DNA of 64,000 nucleotides from Schistosoma haematobium (lineage: Eukaryota > Platyhelminthes > Trematoda > Strigeidida > Schistosomatidae), in NCBI RefSeq assembly GCF_000699445.3, contig NC_067200.1, positions 11,927,256 to 11,991,255 on the forward strand, given 5' to 3'. Both the position numbers and the translations under genes were made by a program. This document shows, in pieces, positions 36,206 through 48,569 of this stretch (within the stretch, counting starts at the first letter, position 1; each line of letters begins with the position of its first letter). The notes under the pieces are model-generated. The model saw only the letters and a program-made list of their open reading frames with translations, searched no databases and was not told where the DNA came from.

Positions 36206-36867
36206 CAAGGGCTAGTAACTATTCCGTTAATGATATACTGAATACTTATCCAGACGATATGATTGATAATAATAATAATACCAATAATAGTAATAGTAAT
36301 AATGAACAATATGAAAGAATAAAACATTTACTTCCACATAGAAACTCATCTATAATAAATAATCAATTAGGGGATGGAGATAGAATCAATCAATCAATCA
36401 ATAATAATAATAATAATAATAATACGAATAATAATAATATTGATCTACAACAAATGAATTCATTAACTGAAACAATGATCATAAGAAATGCTAAACGTAA
36501 ATCAATATTACCAAATATAATGGAACAACAAACAGAATTTAATGATGAATTTGTAAATATTTTATTGCAACGTAATCGTGAATTAATGTTAAAATTAAAA
36601 AAACAAACCAAATCAAAATTATCTAAACGTCAAATACCGATTACAACATCCTCATCATCGTCGTCGTCATTTACACCTCCATCAGTATTACCTTCAACAT
36701 CAATATCAATGCCATATGAAATGACTAATAATAATGGATCATTAAGAAATATAAATAATACAAATATTATATTGAATGAAATAAATGAAGAAAATCAACA
36801 ACAACAACCATCACAATACACAACTCAAACGGTTATTCATGATAAACGGCATAAAAAGTCAATTTAA
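34402..36867 (+). CDS. Na+/H+ exchanger (SLC9/NHE family), intronless, copy 1
   Basis: An uninterrupted 821-codon ORF. The family swaps extracellular Na+ for cytosolic H+ across the plasma or recycling-endosome membrane, controlling pH and volume. Visible: a hydrophobic N-terminal segment (about residues 20-32, signal-like or first membrane helix), then a dozen membrane segments to about residue 470. The drug-site-like segment LLPPIILES lies at 124-132, AIDPVAV at 197-203, the FGESLLNDAI stretch with the catalytic-type Asn227-Asp228 pair, SESVIFLFLG near 348-357, and GGLRGA with Arg418. The juxtamembrane cytoplasmic part (about 480-550) resembles the CHP-binding region of animal NHEs. The rest of the tail is Asn/Ser/Gln-rich low complexity. 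The first ATG was taken; Met11 and Met20 are alternative starts. Absence of introns in a 2.5-kb animal transporter is unusual. The conserved core looks closest to plasma-membrane/recycling NHE types, but the subtype is not certain. Confidence 0.95.
36176..36195 (+). repeat. (AAT)n coding microsatellite in NHE copy 1
   Basis: Encodes an Asn run in the cytoplasmic tail; further runs lie at 36264-36302 and 36402-36438. Confidence 0.85.
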
Positions 36868-37099
36868 CCTCATTTTCATGGTTGTTTTTTTTTTTTTTAC
36901 AAAAAAGAAATTCTCTTTTATTACTAATTATATAGATTGTTTAGTGTTTTTGTACTTTTATACAGATATACTATTATTGATTTCTTTTAAATGAATTTGA
37001 TCTTACTTTATATAGTTCATTTTATTGATTTATATTTAACCTTTAATGATTACATAATTGATTTGTTTTTTTTTTAAAAAAGTAACAATTGGATAAGAA

Positions 37100-37345
37100 A
37101 TCCCAGCAATCTCATACTGATGATTACCATGTGGTTTATTAGTAACTAGTTTCAAGAGTTAGTTTCTAGAGTTCTAGTAAAAAGCTATGACCATTGGAGT
37201 TAATCCATGTCAGATATGAGATAATTATTTACTTTAGATGATGGATGAAGGATTGTGTAAGTTGTACTTAGATATCGGTACTTTTGGACGGGCAAACAGG
37301 CGTGAGACTGGAGGTCCTAGGTTTGAGTTCCTCTTTCAACAATTA
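37100..37345 (+). repeat. Family B head fragment
   Basis: Tail-end junction (catactgatgattaccatgtgg), head (gagttctagtaaaaagc) and blurred tRNA-like boxes (gtcctaggtttgagttcc). Ends before the ribozyme. Confidence 0.65.
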
Positions 37346-37724
37346 GCCATCATTACACTATTCATGTTTTTGCATAGTCTATTTTAAGACAGTTAGCATA
37401 TAATCTATCACTACCAGGTATAAGATTTTATTTCATCGTTACGGTTTAGAGTTCATCTAGAAATCAATAAGTTGTGAACACATGATTGTTGTTTAGTTAG
37501 CTAAGTGATAGAGATCATTTCAATTCGAAGTGAATGTCTTTGTGATAGACTGATGTTGGAATTGTGAATAATTGAATTTTATATGATTGATTTGATGGTA
37601 TCTAGTTCACATAATATCATGAACAACTTGTGCTCTATCGTATTTCAAGTATAGGTATTCAATTAGTTTGAAATATGCTCCATTTATTATCTGTTCCTTT
37701 GCCTTAAGACAAAACAAACATTGA

Positions 37725-37790
37725 TCGATTCACGATCTCAATAAAAAAACTTAACGATTCCCACAATCTCATACTGAGGAATTGTCTAAC
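37725..37790 (+). repeat. Family B tail fragment
   Basis: gatcgattcacgatctcaat and cccacaatctcatactga match the tail end only. Confidence 0.5.
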
Positions 37791-38069
37791 GTAAAAAAAT
37801 CTCCGGCAAATTGTCAAACAGGAAGGTCTTAGAGATAATTTGCAATTGAACTACCAAATTATGGTTCATTTATGAAAATAACCGTGTTCCGTTAAGCAAT
37901 AAAGTTCTATAATTCATAGATATTTTACTGATGGGGAAATTTAGTTGAAATTATGTTTAAGTAGCTTAGAATGTTCCTAAACATTTTTAATACAATCCTA
38001 TAATATTACAGTAGAAGTAATGAGGTTAAAAAAATATTTCTAAAACTTGGTCAACACTTTCGAAGTAAA

Positions 38070-38390
38070 TCATTTTTTATAGTTGAGATCATGAGGTAAT
38101 TGAAACTAGACCACCATGAAAAACCTGGAAGCGCTGGACGGCCGTTTCGTCTTATTGTGGGTCTCCTCGACAGTGCACATTCATGATCCCGGCTCACGAT
38201 ATTCAATATACGACCCATTGGTCTTGCACGAAACGCTTAATCTCCAGACCACTGATCTGGCCCGTGTCCAACTGTGTTAGTGTCTAAATTCAACTAATCC
38301 ACGGAATTGAGCGACACGTACACCATTGTTTTCAGTGAGTTTCTATCTTGCAACAGACCCTGTTGAACTCCACTGGTCACTGCTTCTGTG
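38070..38390 (-). repeat. Family B SINE, near-complete minus copy
   Basis: Tail, ribozyme (TCGAGGA core variant, GAAA, CGGCCG, TC), degraded B box, A-box region and head present. The first core motif has two changes and stem II is weak. Confidence 0.8.
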
Positions 38391-38919
38391 GAGATAAGCA
38401 TGACAAACTTATTTTGTAAATATTTTTTTGATATTATTTGCATTTATTTCGTTAATTTTCACACTTTGTACATATACCAAAAAATGTTTGTCCATGTTGT
38501 TCTAATGCATGACCTTGAACACATTCTTCCGTTGTGTGACTCTCATAGCATAACACAAGCTGTTAATTGCTCATAAATACACTACTATACACACGTCTAT
38601 CGTTCTCCATTGCCTATGGTTATGATAACTCAACTGTGAAATATTCATTATCTATATTTGTAGACTGCAGCCACATTTACATTATATACCACGTCTAGCT
38701 ATATTACTGGAACCATAACAACTTCATCGGAATTACTAATTATTTATCATTGTGGATTCTGGTAACAAACGCAACCCGAACACGTGCAAACCTTCCGATT
38801 AAAGTAATGTTTCTTAACTTTTACTTGTGTTTATAACTTATAACTGATATAACATTAATATTTGGACATAATAACTTTATTGCTATTTTTGAGTTAATAT
38901 ATTTTTGGTCCACCACACT

Positions 38920-39015
38920 TTTCCCTAGAACTCCAGAAAATATCTCTTGAAGCCAGTCACTAGTGAGTATATGTTGATTAATATCAGAAAGGGTATTTTG
39001 GATAGTACAGTAATT
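38920..39015 (-). repeat. Family B head-tail junction fragment
   Basis: ctagaactccagaaaatatc, gccagtcactagtgag, then cagaaagggtattttgg: the end of one unit's head joined to another's tail. Confidence 0.6.
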
Positions 39016-39729
39016 TAATAATAGTAATAATCAGTTTGTGGATAAATGACGGCATAATTATTACAGAGAATAGATTCATTTTACAATTTTATGGCAAAGT
39101 CAAGAATAGATTTTTATCGTGGGTTAGTTAGTGTTGGGAGTGTGTTATTTATCATTAGAGATGAATATCCTTAGTTTGATTCTGTACACAGAAGATGATC
39201 TCCACTTTGATCTAATTTATAATTCTGGAGATAAAGACTTCAGAAGTAGAGGACATTCGTAGGTTACCAATATTTATATATAATCATAGATGCCTTCAAG
39301 GCTTTGAACATTTATGCTAGGACAACCAAACAAATAATATTGTTAGACGCAAAGTAGGCAAAGATCGGTAATCAGTTGGTAATATTATGAAATGTCATTG
39401 GTTGGGGTCATTGAAATATATATATAATGTATGGTCAACCACTCCCTTCCTCAACAAACAATGTTGTCTTAAGTAGGAGTACGTTGGACCAAACCTAGAA
39501 GCTAGCAATCCTAAACAGGGCAGTAGGTCATGAAGTCATTGTCATCCAAGTCTGGACCTTGTTTTTTTAGGTACAGACTATCTGGTTGTAGTTCATGTAA
39601 TTTTACTGACCATTAGTTTAAGACATCGAATAAATGCCTCAAAATCGGTTACATTATACTAAATATATTTATTCATTTTCTATTCTTGAAACTACAGTTT
39701 CAAACTATTTTCTGTCATCATTTACATAA

Positions 39730-39955
39730 ATTCATTAGATGAAGTTAGACATTAACACCATCGGATGCCGGCCGACTCAGTGGTCTGGAGGTTGAACGTT
39801 CCTTTGCGAGACCGATAGGTCCTGGGTTCGAATCCTGCAGGGCGAGATTGTGGATACGCACTGATAAAGATAAAACGGCTGTCAAGTGCTTCCAGGTTTT
39901 TCATCGTGGTCTAGATTCAATTGACTCATGATCTCAACTATTAAATCATATATTT
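39730..39955 (+). repeat. Family B SINE with best tRNA-like boxes
   Basis: A-box-like gactcagtggtctggagg (from 39774) and B box gttcgaatcc (39826-39835) about 50 bp apart. The ribozyme has lost stem II (CGCACTGATAAAGATAAAACGG). Tail complete. Confidence 0.75.
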
Positions 39956-40329
39956 CTATTCATTTTCTAAGTTTTACCATTACTTTTCACTTGCGCTACT
40001 ACAAATTCTATTACTCTTATATTTATTTATAGAAACATAATATGGGAACCAGGTGACGATTCATAATGATAACTAATTCTGCCTAATTTACAAATTATTG
40101 ACATACACTTTCAATGTACATGAATAGAATATTCCCAATCATAATAAAAGTCGCTTTTAATTACATTTTAATACCTTTCTCAGAAGTGTACTTTTATGTT
40201 AGTCAAAATTCTTTTTAACTTAACAATATATTTCCTATTATCATTTGGTGTAATGAACGAGAATGAACAAATGAGACAATCAAATGTATTCGAATACGGA
40301 ATTACAGAATGCCCTAGTCAAATCTAAGA

Positions 40330-40510
40330 ACTACACAGTAAATAAAATGTCAATCAATTGTCTCACACTCCATTAATCCATTGTTTCCACACCAATCACC
40401 TTCTGTTCTTGTTCACATCTCTTTGATCTTCTTAACCTTCTGCTGTCAAGTATTTGACTTTCGAGTGATAATACATACTACTTATATCTGTCGACATTAG
40501 TAGCAAACAC
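40330..40510 (-). repeat. Dispersed repeat D, minus copy
   Basis: gtcaatcaattgtctcacac through tactacttatatctgtcgac; direct duplicate at 41510-41690 and inverted relative of 5511 and 54530. Confidence 0.6.
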
Positions 40511-41030
40511 CACAGTATGATACACGTACACACTCATTCTAATCAACTCTTTTTTAACATTGACAAAGTTAAAAAAGACTGATCAATTGATTCAGAGAAA
40601 CTGATTTCATTTAAAATTAAACCAAGGAATTAATTGAAATATCAAATTATCATTAAAAACAGAAGTATTCAAGAAAAAGTCTCATTTAATTGACTAGAAT
40701 CATTTGATTGTATAAAAATTAGTATTAAAATCTGTTCATTATATAATCTAATAAAGAGTTAATAAGAAAATAATAATGAATGGCTAAATATCTGTAGTTG
40801 AAACATCACAATTGATTGATCACTGGGTGGTGATCAATGTCATGCTTGTCTAGTTCTTATTAGTGCAGATCGAATGCTATCGATCATGTTGCAATGTGGC
40901 CACCAGTCTAGGTGACTCGACACTGCGGGCACTATGTATTGATATTTAGATGGTAGTTGAAACATTGATAATTAAAAATGGATATAACATAATAGAAAGA
41001 GAAGATTAATTGTGAAATCAATCATATTTT
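40511..41030. other. Contains a segment shared with 48860-48930
   Basis: caattgattgatcactgggtggtgatcaatgtcatg (40809-40844) recurs with few changes at about 48870-48905. The shared part includes a short palindrome tgatcac...gtgatca. Confidence 0.5.
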
Positions 41031-41490
41031 ATTAGTATAGTGTTGTGGAGATTGTTGAATTTTAATTGAAATCATGAACAACTGATCAATGTTAGAATAA
41101 CATTAGAAATCTGAAAACACTAAATGACTGTTTAGTTCTAGTATCAATCTGCTCAGTAGTGCACATCCACCATCTCACACTAAAGAAACTGGAGCACTGA
41201 ACTTTAGGTATCCCGTGTGTACGAATAATATCTAGACTACTGAGCCATCATCCAACGGTGTTGATGTCCAACTTCAATTGATCCATGATCATATGCAACA
41301 GTTCATTGATTGCCAGAGGTGGATAACTGTCTCATATTCGACATGGATTGAACCCCACTGGTCACGGCTTCTCACTAGAACCCCAAAAAATCCATCTTGA
41401 ATCTATTCACTAGTGAGTACATGATCATTATCAGTATAGGAATTTGTAGAGATTGTAATAATTTTAATAGTTGAATTCATGAGTCGATCC
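41030..41490 (-). repeat. Family B SINE, minus copy with tail-head junction
   Basis: Complete unit with decayed ribozyme (CTGAGCA), then junction ctattcactagtgagtac and the tail of a second unit (41440-41490). Confidence 0.75.
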
Positions 41491-41509
41491 GACAACACTA
41501 CAATAAATA

Positions 41510-41690
41510 CTTCATTTGTAAAATGTCAATCAATTGTGTCAAACTTGATTATTCGTTTGTTTCCACACTAATCACCTTTTATTCTCATTCTCTTCTCTTC
41601 GATCTTCTTAATCTTCTGATATCAGGGTATTTCACTTTTAATTAATGATATATACTACTTATATCTGTCAACATCAATCATAATTAAAAT
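41510..41690 (-). repeat. Dispersed repeat D, second minus copy
   Basis: Direct duplicate of 40330-40510 with scattered mismatches. Confidence 0.6.
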
Positions 41691-42104
41691 TCTTTTCATC
41701 ACATGTGAATATCAATGATGACAATGACTATTATCAGATTAGTTACATAACATGAATGAAGATTAATTTTTCATTAGAAGAAAAATATCATTTTTCTTTT
41801 CTTTTTTTCTTCTTCAGTGAAATATCGATCAGCAGGAACACTGAAAATTTACTTCTTTCTTTCTTTCTTTTTTTCTTTCTTCTTCTTTTCATTCAATTAT
41901 CCATTGAGGTAACTGAGTTGTCTTCGTTTTAAGATGATGATTGTCAATGTGAATGACAATTTGTCATAGAATAACTAAAACTTCTTTTAGATATTCGTTA
42001 TTAAATATTTAAAAACAAAATTCCCATATTTATTTAAACAAAAATATAAATTGAATATAGTATATGGATTTTCAATATATTCTATAATGTTTCTGGTTAG
42101 CGTT

Positions 42105-42225
42105 TTTTGTTAGCGAGTTAGTTTTCTACGGGATGGGGTCGCTAACCCTATGCCCAACCCTCCTTCTTTATCCGGGCTTGGGACCGTCAGTAGCACCCGG
42201 AGGGACTCCAGGCGGAGTTCTATAA
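42105..42225 (-). mobile_element. SR2-like LINE 5' untranslated fragment
   Basis: Reverse complement matches 56665-56790 (gcgagttagttttctacggg, cccaaccctcc, gggcttgggaccg). Only the 5' leader is present. Confidence 0.65.
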
Positions 42226-42584
42226 TGTTAAATCGAAATTGATTATTATTACGTAATAAAATAGTCAAGTTATTATTATTATTTTTTTTATAAGCTTTAT
42301 CCAATATTATATTTTTTGGAACAATATAGAATCGTCAACGCAATGTGTTTCAACAAGTCTCCTTTTCTTACTTTTTGGTCAATCCTGACGATAAATATTG
42401 AGTGATCGTTAATTAGAAGTTATCAATCCAGTCAATCGACATCTGAATAATGTACATTATTTTTAATGTATATTTCCAGCTATCATGATATTTTTGATTT
42501 AGCTTTTTTGCAACTTGTACGGTGGAAGCTTATAAACGTTTCATAAACGCACCTGAATAGGTTATGAGATTAATAAACATTACT

Positions 42585-42665
42585 TACTTACTTACTTACT
42601 TACGCCTGTCACTCCTCGTGAAGGAACATAGGCCGCCCACTAGCACTCTCTATCCAACCCTGTCA
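42585..42665 (-). mobile_element. SR2-like LINE extreme 3' end
   Basis: (ACTT)n tract followed by acgcctgtcactcctcgtg and gcactctctatccaaccctg, the terminal 70 bp of the LINE. Confidence 0.75.
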
Positions 42666-43795
42666 TCAGCGAAGTCCAAATAGTCTAATTGGTTCTGAGC
42701 TGTTCATTGTATGCCGTGTTTTCCCTCAAATGTTGAGGTCTTCATAATTCAGTCGATCACCAGAAGAGGAAGGGAGAGAGTAGACTAAGTGAGCTTAATC
42801 TCGACCAGTACTTGAATTAATTAATAACCCTCACTTACTCATTGGTCTTGAACTAACATTTGCGCATTTCATATGATATTTCTGGATAGGTCCACTTTAT
42901 CATCTCTCCCACCTAAAATTAGGATCTTCCTCTTGGAGTTCAGTTGCAAGAATTGAACTGACAAATGGAAAGATAAAAACTCTACATTGGTTGCAGAATA
43001 TTTTCTGGGAATATACTATTCTCTTTTAAGAAAAGGCTTTGAAAAAATTCAAAATGCCTAAAATATATATTATGTTATTATTAAAAGTAACTCATTATAA
43101 CATCAGTCGCATTGTTATGGTTGATAGTTATCAAACCATGGTGGTCTAGCTACAATTGACTCATGATTGAAGTTATCAAACTGTTGATATAAAATTTAGA
43201 TTCATAAAACATTGAAACGAAATACTCATTGAAATATGAGACGTTATACTGTTTATGACTGTCTAATGATTGGTTAATAGAGTATGAATATCCATGCAAC
43301 CTTTCTCACCCATATCTTGTTAGTGAACTGATAATAACACACAATGTAAACAAGGTGGATTTTTACTCTAGTAATGTGATATAGATTATATACAAATTAC
43401 AGAATACAATGCAGTACATTAAGGGACTGAAAGATATGAATTTTGTAGGTCATTCATTCTGGTTATTAGATTAGATTTTTGAGCCATTGTGGTCAATTTC
43501 ATGTCAGCATTAAAGGATTTTTAATCAAGTATGTAAGCACTTACATATAATTGTTAGTAGAATTATGCAAATGACTAAGTAGTGTACTAACGTCAACGTG
43601 AACAAATGTGATGTTAAGTGACTTAGATTCAATTACGAAACTTGAGAAATTCAGGTCTCTATTCATTAAGTTATCAAATACAAAAAAATATTGTATTATT
43701 ATTAACTTTCTACTGAATTTCTCAAGTTATTTCAAATGATCAAGTCCAACCTTGGTATTCATACTTAATAAAAAATTTATTTGTGATATTGGATT
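42665..43795. other. AT-rich region, mostly unassigned
   Basis: Apart from the family B tail crumb near 43130, no ORF or repeat was recognised. Confidence 0.4.
43130..43175 (+). repeat. Family B tail fragment
   Basis: ccatggtggtctagctacaa then ttgactcatgatt: 3' tail only. Confidence 0.55.
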
Positions 43796-44165
43796 ATCAG
43801 TATAGGGTTGTGGAGATTATGTTTTTCGTTGAGACCATAAAGTGATTGACGTTAGACCACCATTGAAAACCTAAAAACACTGGACGGGAATTCTCGGAGT
43901 TCTAGTGAGAAGCCATGGCCAGCGGAGTCCAATACGTGTTAGGCAGAACCAGGTATTTACAACAGATAGTGGAGGACGATCGGAAAATTTTATGGATTGG
44001 TTGAATTTAGACATTAACACCGTTGGGTGCCGGTCGGCTCGGCGGTCTAGAGGTTAAGTGTCCACCCGCGAGACCAGAGGTCCTGCGTTCGTGGATGCGC
44101 GCTGCTGAAACGTCCCATACTAGAACGAAACGGCCGTCCAGTGCTTCCAGATAATTGGTTGTTTT
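43795..44165 (+). repeat. Family B composite copy, well-preserved ribozyme flanks
   Basis: Inverted tail (43800-43890) fused to a head, A-box region (ggcggtctagaggttaag), truncated B box, then ribozyme: stem I GCGCTG/CAGTGC, CTGAAAC in place of CTGANGA, loop CATACTA, GAAA, CGGCCG, TC. Two invariant bases are lost. The tail stops after gcttccag. Confidence 0.8.
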
Positions 44166-44384
44166 CAGAGAGAAACATTTCTCGAGTATGTTTTTAATAA
44201 TTCATTGGTCTAGTTCCAAGAATATGAAAAAAATATATAGTCGCGCATCAAATCTTTTTTTGTGAAACACTGACTTGAATGATTGTAGTCAAGTCACTGA
44301 ATTGTATTTTGTGAGAACCAAATTATCTATTAAAATGTGTTTTTAATATTGAACAATTATAGGCAAGATCATAATTTATGGATA

Positions 44385-44660
44385 AAAAATCAGATGTAAG
44401 ATAACAGGTCTTAGATTTTAGCGCAAAATTCATTCTTCCATTTGGCTAAATGGAGTTTTGGCAGTTTAGCTGATGTCAGTTCGTGATGAAAACCCTAAAT
44501 CTAATTCCTAACTCTAACCATTAACTATGAATTATGATCCTAATCCCTCTCACTAGTTTCCAACCCTCATTTAGTCTTAGTTACTAATTGGACATTCTCA
44601 AGGTCACTTTAGCCTCGTCCAAAGGTCATCTATAAATTATAGTCTAACCGAATTGTATAT
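44385..44660 (+). repeat. Dispersed repeat E, copy 2
   Basis: Direct-orientation match to 14035-14310 along its length. Confidence 0.65.
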
Positions 44661-44904
44661 AGTTATAAGTTGACTAGAAATTCATTGCGAAAATACCACA
44701 TGAAATAATACTGTGTTCTGGTATTTATCACATGTATTATCTACAAAATAGTTAGTTTGCTCTACTTACAATCAGAATGATGCGAAAAATGTTTTGATAC
44801 GAAATCTACCTACTTATGAGCATCATATATTTTCAACTATGACAGAATTCTACATCTGTTTGTATGATACACTGACTATATTAACAGGTAATATTACAAT
44901 TAAT

Positions 44905-45290
44905 AATTTACTCACTTACTTACGCCTGTTACTCCTCGTGGAGCAGTACAGGGTATAGGTTAAGCAACAGGATTTTTCATCAAACTCTATCCTGGGCGAC
45001 CCTTTCTATTTGTTTTCAGTTGCTATTCATTCTTTTGATGTCTGCTTCTATTCCTTTCCTCGTCAGGGTTCCAAGTTAGGGTTTGATGATTTCCTCAATA
45101 TATTTCCTACCCAGCTCTGACGTCTATTTCTAATTTACCATTCAACTGGAAGCGTATCATGGTTTTTATCTCACCTAGATCGCTGAAGGTTTGGACCGAT
45201 ATATAAGTTCTCATTTCGAATTTATCAATAGTGTCCGTTCATGAACCCACTGGACATTGAAACCATGCTCTCTAAGTTTCACAGTGACCA
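44905..45290 (-). mobile_element. SR2-like LINE 3' end, diverged
   Basis: cttacttacgcctgttactcc, a blurred C-terminal coding region, and gaagcgtatcatggttttta. More diverged than other copies and possibly a different subfamily. Confidence 0.65.
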
Positions 45291-46069
45291 ATGAACTGTT
45301 ATTCAGAGATTTACATGTTTAAATTCAATCATATATGTGAGTAGATGGCATTCACACTGGACATGGTTGAAAACCACCAGTCAATCTGTGACGAAATCTC
45401 TAAGACTTAATTATCTCCATAAACTCTGATACTAATAATAATCAGATACACTGGAAAGCTAAAAAATATAAATTCAATGTAATATTATTGTATTGGTTAC
45501 AAATATTTAATACTTGTCACATGTTCATTATTGGCATTTATTGTGATTTATTCATCGATTCACATTCTCTGATTAAGTTACATTTCAGTGACTTTCAACA
45601 AAGTTCATGATATTGGTTGCTTAGTATTAATATATATTCTTACCAACTATAGATCGTATCCAAGATCATGTCAATACCCACTGAAATCCGTTGTTTACTT
45701 AATCCTACCGAAATAGTCAGCTATATTTACAGAAGTTAAAATATAGTTGTCATAGAGGATTAAAGTAAATTAATGATAAGTTTGAATGTTTCAGTATCGT
45801 ATAAATTCTATTGAGATTTCAAGTGGTTCATGTTAGCTAGTTCATGAATAAAGACCATCAGTTTGTTCAAAATTAAAAGAAATCAGTATTCTAAATAATT
45901 AAAAGCTTCAAACAAATTCTCGATCAAGAAAATGGATGAGTTTTCCTAGTGAATGTAAACAGTAATCACTCAAAAGATACTTCATTAAAACACAGAGTAA
46001 ATTTATTCAAAAGTTTTGGTTGACTAACTTCACAAAATAGCTGAAGCATGAAAATTCAAAGAATACTAA

Positions 46070-46200
46070 TATTTTAGTGGTCAGTATAGAATTGTGGAGA
46101 TTGTTGAATTTCATTGAAATCACGAATCGATTAAAGTTAGAGAACCATTGAAAACCTAAAACCATTAGTATGGGACTCTGAGACATTCTGAATCCCCTAT
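46070..46200 (-). repeat. Family B tail/ribozyme fragment
   Basis: Tail gttgaatttcattgaaatca and attagtatgggactctgaga remnants; deletion between stem I and stem II. Confidence 0.55.
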
Positions 46201-46719
46201 CCTACAAGGTAGAGTCAAATGGAGGATATTTGGTCCCTCATGTAGATGTTTATTATTTTGACCACTGACACTTAAATGCATCTTGATATGAAAACTCTCA
46301 GGAGTGAGTGCAGATGATCATACCAAAGATCAAACCCTGAATTTTTACATCTAGTCAAGTAAGCTTAATCGTTAAATCATTTGGTTGGCACCAATTTGTG
46401 TACAATTTCCAACTTCAAGTAATTGATTATATCCTACGACGATCATCATTCAATTACAGTGACGACAAAGTTTATTTCACTTTATAGATAAAACTTTAAA
46501 ATTACACTGAACTCTACAAAATTCCTCCAACTAAATTACAGTAATCAGCTTTCTAGTAACTTATTTAAAAATAACCTTAAAGTCTTTGTGAAATGTAATG
46601 GACTCTAAATAACTTAAAAGTTAAGCAGTCGTCGTCATTGTTATTAGTTAATTTTTATATTACATAATCAATTGAACATAAATACCAGTGAATCGTAGTG
46701 TCGGTTATTATATTAAGTC

Positions 46720-47160
46720 CATATACCTTATTCTAGCTTTCGGACAGCCCATTTTCTATTCATTCCAATTGAGTCACATTCTGACCTTGTTAATTATTCG
46801 CTTATCAATCTTGACTGTTTTTATATGAACGCTTAGGTGTGTGTACATTTCTTATTCTGTTACTCATCACATGTCTGTAACTTACTTTTGTGTAACTATA
46901 AATATTAATTAACGCTTGGTTAAACGGGAGTTGACTTACCAGCCATTTCCACTCTGCGTCGTTTCTCTTCTCTCTATTCCATTCACTTTATATACAAAAT
47001 CATATGTCCATTCTCGTTATTCGACTTATTTAATTCCGTTATTGACTAACATGATTTAAGTCGATGAACATATACGAGGATAGGCGATAGATATATTTCA
47101 ATAACAATCATTCATACGATCTAATTGGAGTCAGATCTCGGGCCACTAAAGTGGAGAGCT
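46720..47160 (+). mobile_element. LTR-like repeat F, copy 2
   Basis: Parallel to 21075-21530: gtaactataaatattaatt, taacgcttggttaaa, aacatgatttaagtcgatg, ggagtcagatctcgg. Confidence 0.5.
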
Positions 47161-47386
47161 CCTTTCGACAACATCGTTCGATCTAAATGATGATTAAATG
47201 ACGGGCCTCCACAGAATACCAAATAGAATTTTCATAATTCTTAAGTATATGTTAATAGATCTGAAGCCCTAAATTTCAATCTCTGATAATATTTTAAAGT
47301 TCATATTGTTATGAATTCTTATATCAGAAGCAAAGTAACTTTTCAGTACTCTCTGAAATTATTCTATAACAAATACATCGCAACTT

Positions 47387-47388
<2 letters not shown>

Positions 47389-47417
<29 letters not shown>

Positions 47418-47419
47418 TT
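47389..47419. repeat. (AAT)n(ATT)n palindromic microsatellite
   Basis: AAT units switch to ATT units, giving a perfect foldback; a T-run follows. Confidence 0.85.
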
Positions 47420-47854
47420 TTTTTTTAATTTTGAGGTAAGTTCTAATTTGAACAAGGATATCATAGCAACTAGTTGCGTAATCTGGTGTCTATTCAATAT
47501 TAAATCTTAGTTGTCTATTTTATACTTTGATTTACATACCTAAATAGTGATTCATATATAAATTATTATTATTATTATTATTATTACTAATATCATTTCA
47601 AGTCACCCGCTAAATGTCTTTTTCTTAATTTCTTTTTCTCACTGATTTAAAAAGTAGTCTTTATTGATCTTGCAAAATCACATTGTGGATACAATGAGGT
47701 GATGGAGCGTATTTTTCTTTTTACTAAAAAAACCAATCGATTGAGCAAAAAATAACTGGATCAAATCAAATGGAAAACTTATATTGTGGAATATAAAGTT
47801 GAATAGTTACATTTAATTTCTTTTTAAATACATTCAGATTATAATGGTTATAAG

Positions 47855-48075
47855 TATAGATGGATGATGATTGGCAGGGGAATTCAGGATACTCGTTTCA
47901 TCTTATTTGGGACTTGTCAACCAGATGTACATGTATCATAGAGTTGATGTTCACTCCATCATTGCTTTTATTGCTTGTGACTTAAGATAATATTGAAGCA
48001 CTCAGCGTAGGATGCACATATGCTAATAAGAGACTGATCAATTCCAGTCCTAAACATCAATGGAAAGATTCAAGT
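47855..48075 (-). repeat. Sm-alpha-type SINE, minus copy, decayed ribozyme
   Basis: Ribozyme has TTGACAA for CTGACGA, stem II GTCCC/AAGAT and GAAA; tRNA half missing. A separate tail piece (gatcaattccagtcctaaac) lies at 48025-48075 in the other orientation. Confidence 0.6.
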
Positions 48076-48569
48076 AAATGAATTTGTAATCGTTAGCTTT
48101 TCTTTTGTTGTTATTGTTGTTGTTAAAGGAATGTTATCCTGTTTGATGTTTGTTAGTCATACAATTTCAAAGTTCAACTTCTAGTGTGGCATATGTGTCC
48201 ATTTGGCCAAGCTGTTATGGTGTATTAGCAGAACGAAACGATATAAACAACATAGATAGGAAAGGAGTAAGTAGGTAGTTTGGTAGCAGTGTTATTGTGA
48301 AAGATTAAGAGTTGAGAATCTGGTTAAAGAGTTAATGTGTCTAAGCCATTGTGAATAATTCTGAGCCCTATCAATTAACAACAATCATTGATCGTGGTTA
48401 TTGCATGCACTTTACTCAGGTAGTCTGAATTCATCAGCATGATTTAGACCAACGACTAATAGCATCACGGAATGGTTTCATGTTTAATTTTGGCTGAAGT
48501 TGTCTGTAAAACTCTAATTCTTCTACATTTCTCCTCTATTAGCTAACATCGGCCAGAAAGCATTCAATG

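Noticed and set aside
36136..36611. Minus-strand Ile-rich ORFs opposite NHE copy 1
   Set aside because: They are antisense readings of the AAT-rich coding tail.
39774..39835. Functional tRNA gene
   Set aside because: A and B boxes are present, but no closed acceptor stem or anticodon arm is visible and the unit continues into a ribozyme SINE.
42585..42605. (ACTT)n tract as telomeric or satellite sequence
   Set aside because: It is the short 3' terminal repeat of the SR2-like LINE and recurs at other LINE ends.
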